61,965 bases of DNA, taken from Candidatus Gastranaerophilales bacterium. Its GTDB lineage: Bacteria > Cyanobacteriota > Vampirovibrionia > Gastranaerophilales > Gastranaerophilaceae. This document shows positions 9,567 through 18,367 of the stretch, piece after piece. Every line of letters starts with the position of its first letter. Within the stretch, counting starts at the first letter, position 1. The position numbers were made by a program, and so were the translations under genes. The notes below the pieces were generated by a model, which had not been told where the DNA came from, ran no database searches, and saw only the letters and a program-made list of their open reading frames with translations. The stretch covers positions 1 to 61,965 of the forward strand of contig CALUTL010000010.1 of NCBI GenBank assembly GCA_944323655.1. Reading direction: 5' to 3'.

Positions 9567-10666
9567 AAGGTTTCCCTTGTTAAGATATCATCAACATCAG
9601 TTCCTTTTTCAACAAAAAGCTTCATCGAGCCGCATTTTTTGAAATTCAGATACATAGATTTATCAAAATCACTATCCATAGTAAAATGCCCTGTATCAAA
9701 GTTTACGGAATTAGCAGCAGCCTCCATTGAGGATTCATTTTCACTCTCATTTTCAACAATGTAATTAATTTTACCTTTTGTTTCCATAAATCTTCTTGAA
9801 ATATCGTTCAACACTTGAAAAACATATTGTTGACGATAGGATGATCCGTCATTTTCAGTTATCAAAAGCGTAGCTTTTTGCATTTCGACAATTGCTTCTT
9901 TGTAAAATTTAAGTTCTCTCAAAAGCAAAGCTAAATTATAATGTGCATCATAATTTAACGGTTCAATATCAATAGCCTTACAATATGCCATACCGGCACT
10001 TCTTAAATCACCGTACAAGTGAAATGCCAGCGCCAAATTATAATAAGCATCATAATTATCTTTCAAAATTTTTATAGCTTCTTTATAATATGAAATAGAC
10101 TTTTTAAGGTTTAATTCTTCCTGATATCCTCTTGCATTTTCTTCGTAAATAGATTTCTGTCTATAAGCAACGCCCAAGTTGTAATAAGCAAGCCCAATAT
10201 TAGTTTTGTAACTTTTGAGGTTATTAAAAACGTAAGGTATATAAACAAGCTTTCTTCTGATTCCAAGAATTGTATTATACTGATCAATTGCGCCATCAAA
10301 ATCCCCCAGACGCTCAGCTGAAATTATACCGTAATTCATTCTTGCTATAACATAATTCGGATTATATTTAATTGCATTTTCATAAGCATCAGCCGCAGAA
10401 TAGTAATCTTCATACAAAACATAAATATTGCCTAAATTGAACCAAGCACCGTAATGTCCCGGATAGAGTTCCAAACCGTTAAGATAATACCCTATAGCCT
10501 GTTGAATTTCCAGTTTTCTTAAAGCTCTGTCCCCTTTCCATACCAAATACATACCCCGCACTTTGTTTACTTGTGTGAGATACCAACTTGGGAAAAGGAA
10601 TACAGTCACAACAAACGCTATAAACAGTATTATTGAAAATATTTTTGAAAAAAGACGCTTGTTCAA
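9563..10666 (-). CDS. Membrane-anchored TPR protein
   Basis: 367 aa from a TTG start. A membrane segment lies near the N-terminus (IFSIILFIAFVVTVFLF), followed by at least six TPR units to about residue 260 (for example GAWFNLGNIYVLYEDYYSAA and NYDAYYNLALAFHLYGDLRS) and an acidic tail without repeats. A GTG at 10735 would extend the frame, but it lies upstream of a good promoter. TTG 10666 has GAGAGG six bases upstream and follows that promoter. Probably a scaffold at the membrane; partner unknown. The second TPR gene at 14226-15821 is related in style but lacks the anchor. Confidence 0.75.
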   Translation of the reverse strand: MNKRLFSKIFSIILFIAFVVTVFLFPSWYLTQVNKVRGMYLVWKGDRALRKLEIQQAIGYYLNGLELYPGHYGAWFNLGNIYVLYEDYYSAADAYENAIKYNPNYVIARMNYGIISAERLGDFDGAIDQYNTILGIRRKLVYIPYVFNNLKSYKTNIGLAYYNLGVAYRQKSIYEENARGYQEELNLKKSISYYKEAIKILKDNYDAYYNLALAFHLYGDLRSAGMAYCKAIDIEPLNYDAHYNLALLLRELKFYKEAIVEMQKATLLITENDGSSYRQQYVFQVLNDISRRFMETKGKINYIVENESENESSMEAAANSVNFDTGHFTMDSDFDKSMYLNFKKCGSMKLFVEKGTDVDDILTRETF

Positions 10667-10684
10667 AATAAACCTCTCATAATC

Positions 10685-10716
10685 ATTATAATAATGCTTT
10701 GAATAGGATTTATCAA
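10685..10716 (-). promoter_or_regulatory. Promoter of the minus-strand TPR gene
   Basis: On the minus strand, TTGATA (10716-10711) is followed after 17 bases by TATTAT (10693-10688), with an overlapping TATAAT (10690-10685). Transcription would start near 10680, just before the GAGAGG site, which decides the TTG 10666 start. Confidence 0.55.
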
Positions 10717-10854
10717 GTATATTAAATATATTCACAATAAAAACACTTATTAATTTATTAAGAAATATTAAGAGAATTAGCTAAATTACGCAATTCATCT
10801 GACAAAAAATTGTTTATATAAGTAAGGTAGGTAAAATTAATAGGAGGTTAGGTT

Positions 10855-11700
10855 ATGACTGGATTTTATATGGATTCTATGTATGCATTGCCATATATGC
10901 CAATGACTTATCCACTGGGCGGAGACTCATACAGCAATCAAGTTTTCTTGAATGATATGACAGGATTAAATCTGTTCACACCTCCATTTAACAGTTTTAT
11001 GCCTGGTGTGTTTCCGGGTATGAGCATGAATGACAGTTTATTTAATTACAACTATTCAATGCCGTATTCAATGCCATATTGTATGCCTGGCAACAACACA
11101 TATTATCAGAATATGGAAAAATATTATGAAAATATGATGAACAGCCAGATTTCATATCAGCAGAAGACAAGAGAAGCTGATATAACCTTGAATGCAGCAC
11201 AAAGGAGTTTAAGACAAAACGGAAAAAATTTAAGAGGCAAAATCGTAACTGATGAACAGGATCAAGTTATGACAGCATTTAACAAATATGTAGAAAGTGT
11301 TCAGGAATATTATGGCGACAAAGGAAGCTATGAAGACTTGAAAAACACAGCCCTTGATACATACGAACAACAATTCGGAAAAGATATTCAAACAGAACTC
11401 AGAGAAAACGGCTGCAACTCTTACCTTCACGGGCTTAAAAAAGTCGGCACCTTAGGTTTGGCAAGCAAACGAAGCGCAGAAGACAACATCGCTTTGATAA
11501 CAGGACAACCTAAAGGTAAAAGCGAAAAATACAAAGAATGGGCAGGAAACGCAACAGCCGGTGCAGGATTAGGGGTGATTGGCGGATTAACCGTTCCAAA
11601 ACTTCTAAAAAGTGCAAAATCACCTAAACTTATGCCGCTCGTACTTATAGGTGCCGCAGCAGGATGGATTTACGGCAGAGTTCTCGACTTATTCTCATAA
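10855..11700 (+). CDS. Unknown protein with Met/Tyr/Pro-rich N-terminus and C-terminal membrane hairpin
   Basis: 281 aa; not recognised. The first 100 residues are rich in Met, Tyr, Pro and Asn with repeated PY-x-MP steps (LPYMPM, MPYSMPYCMPG). The middle (about 105-215) is charged and helical. The end has two Gly/Ala-rich hydrophobic stretches (AGAGLGVIGGLTVP and LVLIGAAAGWIYG) that could form a membrane hairpin. It has a strong AGGAGG ribosome site and its own terminator, so it is a monocistronic, probably well-translated gene. A surface or membrane-associated structural role is possible but only a guess. Confidence 0.7.
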   Translation: MTGFYMDSMYALPYMPMTYPLGGDSYSNQVFLNDMTGLNLFTPPFNSFMPGVFPGMSMNDSLFNYNYSMPYSMPYCMPGNNTYYQNMEKYYENMMNSQISYQQKTREADITLNAAQRSLRQNGKNLRGKIVTDEQDQVMTAFNKYVESVQEYYGDKGSYEDLKNTALDTYEQQFGKDIQTELRENGCNSYLHGLKKVGTLGLASKRSAEDNIALITGQPKGKSEKYKEWAGNATAGAGLGVIGGLTVPKLLKSAKSPKLMPLVLIGAAAGWIYGRVLDLFS

Positions 11701-11761
11701 AAAGTTTTTAAATTTCCTAATTTCCCCAATAGTGTAGATAATATGTGTGTGTAATTTTCTC

Positions 11762-11787
11762 GGACCTGAAATAAGGTCCTTTTATTT
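11762..11787 (+). terminator. Terminator after the Met/Tyr-rich gene
   Basis: Perfect 6-bp stem GGACCT/AGGTCC with a 6-base loop, followed by TTTTATTT. Confidence 0.7.
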
Positions 11788-11807
11788 GCCTAAATTATAA
11801 AAAAGAA

Positions 11808-11848
11808 TTCCCGTTCCTCTTTTTATTTAAAGGAGTGAGAAACGGGAA
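11808..11848. repeat. Inverted repeat (hairpin) in intergenic region
   Basis: TTCCCGTT (11808-11815) pairs with AACGGGAA (11841-11848) around a 25-base loop that itself contains a short CTC/GAG pairing. On the minus strand the stem is followed by TTCTTTTTT, so it could terminate a minus-strand RNA, but no minus-strand gene is visible here. The rest of the 11788-11985 gap is AT-rich and holds only the kinase promoter. Confidence 0.45.
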
Positions 11849-11973
11849 CTAAATCAGTAAAAGAGACATCATCAACATTATTGAACATTTATTTTTTTAG
11901 TCAAATCTTTTTGCATTTTTTTTAATTAACAGCTCAAAATCAAAAGATATTCGCAAAAGATTTTTTTAAGTGA

Positions 11974-11979
11974 TATAAT
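11974..11979 (+). promoter_or_regulatory. -10 box placing the kinase mRNA start at its ATG
   Basis: A perfect TATAAT ends six bases before ATG 11986, so the predicted start of transcription is the A of the start codon. No ribosome site precedes the ATG. The -35 box is weak (TTCGCA at about 11950). Confidence 0.5.
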
Positions 11980-11985
11980 TTAGTC

Positions 11986-13788
11986 ATGGGTAATAAGGTT
12001 AGTTTAACGACGCAAAACAGGTTGATTATTACAGGGTTAATTCTTAGCACTGTTTTAATTGTTTTTATAGCAGTTTTTGCGATAGTAAATATTCAGAAAA
12101 AACTAAACGACGGCTACAAAAGCTTCGGGCAGGTGATCTCTAAAATGCTTGCGATTGAGGGCTTGGAGCTTACAAACGGCCTAAAAGATACCGACACGGC
12201 AGTTACTTTAAAAACACATGCCGAAGGTATTCTAAAAAGTCATAACGATATTGTTTTAATAGAATTCCGTGACAAAGACGGGAATGTAATTTACACAGGC
12301 AAAAACGAGCAGCATAAAAACACTAAGAAAGCCAATATTACGGTAACTTCTCCGCTTGAAGTTTACGTAAAAGGGAATTCTGTTTCGGTAGGCACAGTAA
12401 CGGTTGCACTGTCAGGAAGCGTAATCAGTCAAATTTCATCAACTACAAGGGCTTCGCTTTTATTTGTGTTTACGATTGCCTGGGTTGTTTTTGCATTCGT
12501 AATTCTGATTAACACATACCTTATTACAAGAGAATTAAGGCTTCTTCAGGAAGGTGTAAAAAAGATTTCAACGGGAGAATTCGGCTACAAAATTGAAGGT
12601 CAGGAGGTTTCAACAGAGGTTAAGGAACTTTTCAACGAATTTAACGACATGTCGAACCGCCTTCACATTTATGAAGAACAGAACATTGAACAGCTTACGT
12701 TAGAAAAAAACAAGCTTGAAGCGGTTTTAATGAGTATAGCAAACGGGGTTGTCGTATGCGACAATAATGATAAAGTTGTGTTGATAAATAACCATGCACA
12801 AAAACTTCTTGAAGTAAGCGAGGACAAATTGCTTAACACAGAAATTCAACAATACTGTGACACCGACGGCAATTTCTGTTTCAAGGACAAAATTGAGCAA
12901 TTCAAAGACACACCGCTTGAGGTGATTGCCTCAAAACCGATTGAATTTAGCATAACCGTAGACAAAAGAATTATCAAATCCGTAATATCACCGATGTTTA
13001 CAAGGAGCAACGAATACGTCGGTTATATCATTGTGTTAATAGACGTTACCAAAGAAACCGAAATGGAGCAGATGAGAGCACACTTTATCTCAAATGTTTC
13101 ACATGAACTCAGAACGCCCGTTACGGTTTTAAGAAGCTACATAGACACTCTCTACAATTACGGAAACGAATTTGATTACGAAACACAGAAAGAATTTATA
13201 GGCACTATTAATCAGGAAATCATAAGATTAAACAGAATGGTTAATGACATCCTTGATTTTTCAAAACTTGAGGCGGACACCGTTTTGGAAAAAGAACCTG
13301 TTAATATTGCAAAACTTATAGAAGTATGCGTAAATCAAGTAAGCGTTTTAACTGAAGAACATCACTTAAAAATAGAAGTTTCAAAAGACACTGACATTCC
13401 TGACGTTGAACTTAATTACGACAGTATTGAGCGCGCATTTACAAATCTTATGTCAAATGCGATTAAATATTCACCAGAAAACGGCACTATTACGGTCAAA
13501 ATTTTAAATCTGAAAGATACAGATGAAGTTGAAGTAACCGTAACAGATCAGGGCTGCGGAATTGCACCTGAGCATCAGAAGAAAATTTTTGACAGATTTT
13601 ACAGAGTAGAAAATAATACCCACACAATTAAAGGCACAGGCTTAGGTCTGAATCTTGTACAAACAACAATAGAAAAGCACCATGGCGGGCAGGTTTTTGT
13701 TGAGTCAGAGGTCGGAAACGGCTCAACCTTCGGATTTATATTACCCGTAAAAGCAGCAACAATACCGGAAGAAGTTACAATTCAGTAA
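11986..13788 (+). CDS. Membrane sensor histidine kinase
   Basis: 600 aa. Two membrane segments (about 13-35 and 155-180) flank an external sensor domain. A HAMP linker (about 183-235), a PAS-like domain (about 240-355), a HisKA domain with phospho-acceptor His373 (SHELRTP) and an ATPase domain follow, with N box NAIKYSPE, G1 DQGCG and G2 GTGLGL. This is the PhoR/WalK-like layout. No response regulator lies next to it on either side, so it is an orphan in this window. It seems to be translated from a leaderless mRNA. Signal unknown. Confidence 0.93.
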   Translation: MGNKVSLTTQNRLIITGLILSTVLIVFIAVFAIVNIQKKLNDGYKSFGQVISKMLAIEGLELTNGLKDTDTAVTLKTHAEGILKSHNDIVLIEFRDKDGNVIYTGKNEQHKNTKKANITVTSPLEVYVKGNSVSVGTVTVALSGSVISQISSTTRASLLFVFTIAWVVFAFVILINTYLITRELRLLQEGVKKISTGEFGYKIEGQEVSTEVKELFNEFNDMSNRLHIYEEQNIEQLTLEKNKLEAVLMSIANGVVVCDNNDKVVLINNHAQKLLEVSEDKLLNTEIQQYCDTDGNFCFKDKIEQFKDTPLEVIASKPIEFSITVDKRIIKSVISPMFTRSNEYVGYIIVLIDVTKETEMEQMRAHFISNVSHELRTPVTVLRSYIDTLYNYGNEFDYETQKEFIGTINQEIIRLNRMVNDILDFSKLEADTVLEKEPVNIAKLIEVCVNQVSVLTEEHHLKIEVSKDTDIPDVELNYDSIERAFTNLMSNAIKYSPENGTITVKILNLKDTDEVEVTVTDQGCGIAPEHQKKIFDRFYRVENNTHTIKGTGLGLNLVQTTIEKHHGGQVFVESEVGNGSTFGFILPVKAATIPEEVTIQ

Positions 13789-13895
13789 CAGAATTATTAT
13801 TTTACGCAATTTAAAATTCACGACGGAATTCACTAGCAAAAAAAAATTATCAGGAATTTTAATCAAGTGTAGAGTGATAAAAAGGAGTATAATCT

Positions 13896-14207
13896 ATGCA
13901 AATAAGACCTGTTATGCCTTCATTTAAGGGATATATTGAACTTATGGCCAACCAAATCAATTCTCACCCAAGCGGATATACAACATTTAACACAAACTCA
14001 ATAATAGTTACCTCACCCCCCTATAGCAAAAGCGACTACGGCTCTACATATATTTCTAATGGCGGTGAAGGATACCTGACAGACCGTCCATACTATATCG
14101 TACAAAAAGCATGTGTTCTTGCTGAGCAAAATAAAGATGCAATAGTTAAAATAGATTCTAACAACAAAATTACAATACAAAAGATTAAGGCAGACACCAA
14201 AGACTAA
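13896..14207 (+). CDS. Small unknown protein with N-terminal FKG motif
   Basis: 103 aa; no recognised family. The start MQIRPVMPSFKGYIE carries the FKG motif at residues 10-12. The rest is polar and Ser/Tyr/Asn-rich, without a membrane segment. A good AAAGGAG site precedes the ATG. Convergent with the TPR gene that ends 18 bases beyond. Reality is supported by the ribosome site, codon use like its neighbours, and the motif shared with other genes in the window. Confidence 0.7.
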   Translation: MQIRPVMPSFKGYIELMANQINSHPSGYTTFNTNSIIVTSPPYSKSDYGSTYISNGGEGYLTDRPYYIVQKACVLAEQNKDAIVKIDSNNKITIQKIKADTKD

Positions 14208-14225
14208 TCTTATATAGTTAAAGCC

Positions 14226-15821
14226 CTAAGAAAATAGCCCGTTAATTTTATCAATAATATCCTGCGGGTCAATTTCGTTTGTAATTTTATTAATATCCTG
14301 AGCAATCTGATATAATTTAGCAGCCTCAATCTTATCGCCTGTAATTGTAATAGCACGTGCCAAATTAAAATGCGCAAGAGCATAATTCGGATTACATTCG
14401 ATAGACTTTTTAAAAAGCTCCATAGCCTTTTGTACTCGTCCTAAATCATCAAGATAAATTACACCTAGATTGTTGTAAGCAATATCATAAGCCGGATCAT
14501 ACTCAATTGACATTTCATATTCTTTAATAGCTTCATCCAAATCGCCCTTACCCCAGTGCAGAAATCCGAGATTACAATGAATTTTGGCATTTTTAGGATC
14601 AAGATCAAGCGCATTACGATAAACGGTAAGTGCATTATCATAATCTTCTTTATCATAAAAAGCACTTCCCAAATTCACATAAATATCAATATCTTCAGGA
14701 GTTAAAAGATAAGCACTTTGATAAGAAGTAATCGCTGCATTAATATCGTTTTTGGATTCCTGATAAACAAACCCTAAAGTCTGATTAATAATACTTGTCC
14801 ATTGTTTGCGGGGATTAAGCGTAACAGCGGTCTGAAAATGAGAAATAGCGCCTTCAACATCCCCTTTAATGTAAAGAATATTAGCTAAATTTGAATGCAC
14901 ATCTGGCATATTCGGGGTAATCTGAATAAGCTTTTCATAAATTTCAACAGCGCTGTCATAATCCCCCAACTCCTCATAAGCCTGACAAAGATGTCTGTAA
15001 GCTTCAACATTCAAGCTATCAAGCCAAATCGCCATTTTATATTCGGTAATAGCATCTTCAAAACGCCCCAAGCTTCTGTAAATATCACCCAATAAACAAT
15101 ACAAAGGCACAAATCCCGGAGCTTTTTCAATTGCCTTGATATAAATACCGATGGCATCCTCAACGCTTCTGGTATGAACCATATAAAATCCTTTGAGAAG
15201 TATCGGCAAAAATTTAAAATTAGAAACAGTTCTTGCTACATTTTCCAAAGCCTGCAAATCAAACGGAAGTGTCAATAAAGACAAAACGTACTCTCTAAAA
15301 GATTTAAACTTGTTTTTAAAAGATCTGAAAGAGGAAACACTATACAAAGTAGAAAGCAGAAAATGCGCACAAGAATTTCTAAACGGCATGTATTTAACAG
15401 CTTTTTGCGCATTCAAAGTTGCTTCCAGAAATCTTGCTTTTTTAGTATAAGTTTCAGCGAGCAAATAATAAGCCTTAGCGAATTTAACATCTTTAGAAAT
15501 AGCCATATCGAGATAATTAATGGCCTTATCTAAATCACCTTTATAATAATGCGCACGGCCTATTTTGTAATAGATTTCAGCGGAATCAATATAAGTTTCC
15601 ATAGCGCGCTGATATTCAGTAATCGCCTCATCAATATATTGAGCGGAATTGTAAATATCCAAATGCCATGCCAAATATAAATCTCCTAACCTCAAATGCA
15701 AATCTGCATTAGTAGGATCTTCCTGCAAACCAATCTGACAAAGCTCAATGGCATTTTTAACATTGCCGACTTTATATTCTTTATTAATCTTTTTTTGTAA
15801 TGATTTAGTATCTGTTGTCAT
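14226..15821 (-). CDS. TPR-repeat protein
   Basis: 531 aa made almost entirely of tetratricopeptide repeats, roughly twelve to thirteen units, many near the consensus (ADLHLRLGDLYLAW, AKIHCNLGFLHWGKGDLDEA, IAYNNLGVIYLDDLG). No signal peptide; one hydrophobic or aromatic patch about residues 160-215 interrupts the repeats. Likely a cytoplasmic protein-interaction scaffold, partner unknown. The ATG has no clear ribosome site upstream. Confidence 0.85.
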   Translation of the reverse strand: MTTDTKSLQKKINKEYKVGNVKNAIELCQIGLQEDPTNADLHLRLGDLYLAWHLDIYNSAQYIDEAITEYQRAMETYIDSAEIYYKIGRAHYYKGDLDKAINYLDMAISKDVKFAKAYYLLAETYTKKARFLEATLNAQKAVKYMPFRNSCAHFLLSTLYSVSSFRSFKNKFKSFREYVLSLLTLPFDLQALENVARTVSNFKFLPILLKGFYMVHTRSVEDAIGIYIKAIEKAPGFVPLYCLLGDIYRSLGRFEDAITEYKMAIWLDSLNVEAYRHLCQAYEELGDYDSAVEIYEKLIQITPNMPDVHSNLANILYIKGDVEGAISHFQTAVTLNPRKQWTSIINQTLGFVYQESKNDINAAITSYQSAYLLTPEDIDIYVNLGSAFYDKEDYDNALTVYRNALDLDPKNAKIHCNLGFLHWGKGDLDEAIKEYEMSIEYDPAYDIAYNNLGVIYLDDLGRVQKAMELFKKSIECNPNYALAHFNLARAITITGDKIEAAKLYQIAQDINKITNEIDPQDIIDKINGLFS

Positions 15822-15936
15822 GATATTTCAAAAAACCAAGCCTGAACTATAATATTCATTTTAATTAATATTATATAAAAAAGCAAGTTGTTTCAATATA
15901 TTTAGTGTATAATGCAGAAAAAGGAAAGGGAATTAT

Positions 15937-17241
15937 ATGGCAAAAATTTATTTCGTAGATGTAACAAACAGAGACGGCGTACAGACATCAAGACTTGGTT
16001 TGGCGAAACTACAAAAGACAATTATCAATTTAATGCTTGATAACATGGGGATTACGCAATCAGAATTTGGTTTTCCGACCACAAGTCACGAAATAAATTA
16101 TCTAAACGGAAACCTAGACCTTGTAGAAAGGAATGTAATCACCAAAACAAAGCTTTCAGGCTGGATGAGAGGGATAGCTGAAGACGTAGAACTATCATTT
16201 AAAAATGTACCGAAATTAAAACATCTTAACCTTTCCCAATCGACATCAGAGCAGATGATACACGGCAAATATCTTGGAAAGAAGACAGCCGATGATATTA
16301 TAAAAATGACCTGCGAAGCAGTAGAATGCGCAGTAGACAAAGGTGCTGTGACAATTGGCGTAAACGCAGAAGACGCCTCAAGAAGCGACATTAATTACCT
16401 GATAAAATACGCAACGGAAGCAAAAAAATGCGGAGCACATCGTTTTCGTTACTGTGACACTTTAGGTTATGAAGATCCTCAAACGACTTATGACAGAATT
16501 TACGAAATAGCAAAAGCCGTAGAAATGCCGATAGAATTGCACTTTCACAATGACCTTGGAATGGCAGCCGCATGCTCTGTAATGGGCGCAAAAGCAGCAA
16601 TTGATGCAGGCATGGATGCTTACATAAACACAGCAATTAACGGAATGGGTGAAAGAGCAGGAAACGCAGATTTGGCATCCTGTCTTCTTGCGGTATTAAA
16701 ATCCGCCGGATTTAAAAACAAATACAAAATTGATGAGAACATAGATTTAAGCAAGATTTGGAAACTTGCCAAATACACAGCCTACGCATTTAGAGTACCG
16801 ATACCGATAAACCAGCCGGCAGTAGGGGACAACGCCTTTGCACACGAATCAGGAATCCACGCAGACGGTGCCTTAAAAGACAGAAGGAACTACGAACTTT
16901 ATGACTTTGAAGAATTAGGCAGAGGGGAACCTGAAATCATTGAAACAGGCCGAATGATTACAACAGGTGAATACGGCGGAATTAAAGGTTTCAGAAACGT
17001 TTACGAAAATCTGGAACTTGAATTTAAAGATGAGCACGAAGCAAGAAACATTCTTGAACTTGCCAGATACGCAAACGTTCACACACAACAGCCGCTCACA
17101 GACAGCGAATTAAGATTTATTTACTATTATCCTGATATTGCGGCAAAAGTTATGACAGTATCGCCATACTATGAACCCGCAGGAGCAATAAAAGAAAGAG
17201 TTGATGCGCATTATCTTACAGAACCGCATAAAATCATTTAA
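15937..17241 (+). CDS. Homocitrate synthase / Re-citrate synthase-like DRE-TIM lyase
   Basis: 434 aa. A DRE-TIM metallolyase that condenses acetyl-CoA with a 2-oxo acid. The metal and catalytic motifs are VTNRDGVQ (residues 9-16), HFHNDLGMA (about 203-211) and ESGIHADGALKD (about 307-318). It lacks the C-terminal leucine-binding domain of true isopropylmalate synthase. The VDVTNRDGVQTSRLGLAK start is shared, as I recall, with clostridial homocitrate synthases and with the Re-citrate synthase of Clostridium kluyveri. The substrate could therefore be 2-oxoglutarate or oxaloacetate. A LeuC-type dehydratase lies one gene downstream, fitting either product. TATAAT at 15908-15913 and an AAGGAAAGGG site precede it. 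Confidence 0.85.
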   Translation: MAKIYFVDVTNRDGVQTSRLGLAKLQKTIINLMLDNMGITQSEFGFPTTSHEINYLNGNLDLVERNVITKTKLSGWMRGIAEDVELSFKNVPKLKHLNLSQSTSEQMIHGKYLGKKTADDIIKMTCEAVECAVDKGAVTIGVNAEDASRSDINYLIKYATEAKKCGAHRFRYCDTLGYEDPQTTYDRIYEIAKAVEMPIELHFHNDLGMAAACSVMGAKAAIDAGMDAYINTAINGMGERAGNADLASCLLAVLKSAGFKNKYKIDENIDLSKIWKLAKYTAYAFRVPIPINQPAVGDNAFAHESGIHADGALKDRRNYELYDFEELGRGEPEIIETGRMITTGEYGGIKGFRNVYENLELEFKDEHEARNILELARYANVHTQQPLTDSELRFIYYYPDIAAKVMTVSPYYEPAGAIKERVDAHYLTEPHKII

Positions 17242-17326
17242 TTTTTGTAAATAAAACTTCACAATCACGCAAAAAAATATTTTTTCAGACCTTAAAACAG
17301 CATTGAATTATTAAAAGGAGAAATGT

Positions 17327-18256
17327 ATGAATATTCAGCCGATTTCGATATTTAATGCTTACCAAAACAGAATTAAACAAAATACGAATAAAAATCAGAC
17401 CTCTATTGCGTTTTCAGGAAAAGAAAAGCACAGTCCTGCAACGGATACTTTTTTAAAAAACGGTGTAAAAGCTTTAGCCGTAGCATCAGCAATAGCGATG
17501 ACACCAGCAATAACCTCTTGTGAAAAAACATTTTTGGAAGAAGATTGCGATCATCCAAACCACATAGATCCTCCATACACAAATGACAGCACGGAAGTAA
17601 AACCCGATACAATTATAAAAGGCATAACATACAAAACCCCTGAATTAAGAATGAAACGCTACAAGATTGAAAACGGCGACACTACAAATATCGGGACAGT
17701 AACATTTTCTGAAGGTATAGTGAGAGTGCCTTATAATGCTCACAAGCCCGCTGAAATACAAACTGTTTTAAAATTTATAGAAGCACTTGACTTAAACAGC
17801 AAAACCATTACGGAAGAATACACAGCAACAAGAGCATTTGACTATAATATGATTCCTGCACAAATCACCTGGCTTGATGAAAAAACAGGAGCTGTAAACC
17901 AAATAAAATATAACGGTTTTGATGATGAAAAATATCCGGTAAAAATGGATCTTACCACAATTGATGAAAACAACAACTACATTGAAAAAACACTTCAATT
18001 AACAAATGCAGGAACGAATAAACTTATCGTAGATGTATACCCTAGAAACGGTTCAAATCTTGAAACCCGTTATTTGTATACACTTGACGGCAATACAGTA
18101 ACAAAGTTTGATTTAAAAGATGAAAACACCTTCAAAAAATCCTGCGAATACACCCCCTCAGGGAGAGGTACATCAATAAAAGCAAAAGATGCAGAAGGTC
18201 AAGAATACAATCTTGCAAACTTTGATGTACTTACAGCAATTTCAGAAGAAGAATAG
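17327..18256 (+). CDS. Putative lipoprotein with FSG motif ahead of its lipobox
   Basis: 309 aa; family not recognised. An unusually long N-region with the motif IAFSGK (F29-G31) precedes a hydrophobic stretch (about 46-61) and a lipobox-like ITSC ending at Cys65. The remainder (Asp/Thr/Lys-rich, about residues 100-300) looks like a secreted beta-rich domain. If lipidated, Cys65 would be the mature N-terminus and the motif would be removed. It sits between two metabolic genes with a good AAGGAG site and is followed by a strong terminator. A membrane-attached surface protein is likely; function unknown. Confidence 0.7.
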   Translation: MNIQPISIFNAYQNRIKQNTNKNQTSIAFSGKEKHSPATDTFLKNGVKALAVASAIAMTPAITSCEKTFLEEDCDHPNHIDPPYTNDSTEVKPDTIIKGITYKTPELRMKRYKIENGDTTNIGTVTFSEGIVRVPYNAHKPAEIQTVLKFIEALDLNSKTITEEYTATRAFDYNMIPAQITWLDEKTGAVNQIKYNGFDDEKYPVKMDLTTIDENNNYIEKTLQLTNAGTNKLIVDVYPRNGSNLETRYLYTLDGNTVTKFDLKDENTFKKSCEYTPSGRGTSIKAKDAEGQEYNLANFDVLTAISEEE

Positions 18257-18282
18257 AAGAATTTTAAGGAAGAAAACAGAGA

Positions 18283-18321
18283 CAAGAACGTTTTGTAAAA
18301 AAGCAAAACGTTCTTGTTTTT
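18283..18321 (+). terminator. Strong terminator after the lipoprotein gene
   Basis: A 13-bp perfect stem (CAAGAACGTTTTG with its complement) around an 8-base loop, followed by TTTTT. It separates the lipoprotein from the LeuC-like gene, so the latter needs its own promoter. Confidence 0.85.
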
Positions 18322-18367
18322 AGAATAATCTTTTTGTGCTAAAATTAAACCAAAAAAAGGAGAAACC

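Noticed and set aside
10667..10735. GTG start at 10735 for the TPR membrane protein
   Set aside because: It lies upstream of a TTGATA-17-TATTAT promoter; TTG 10666 has GAGAGG at proper spacing.
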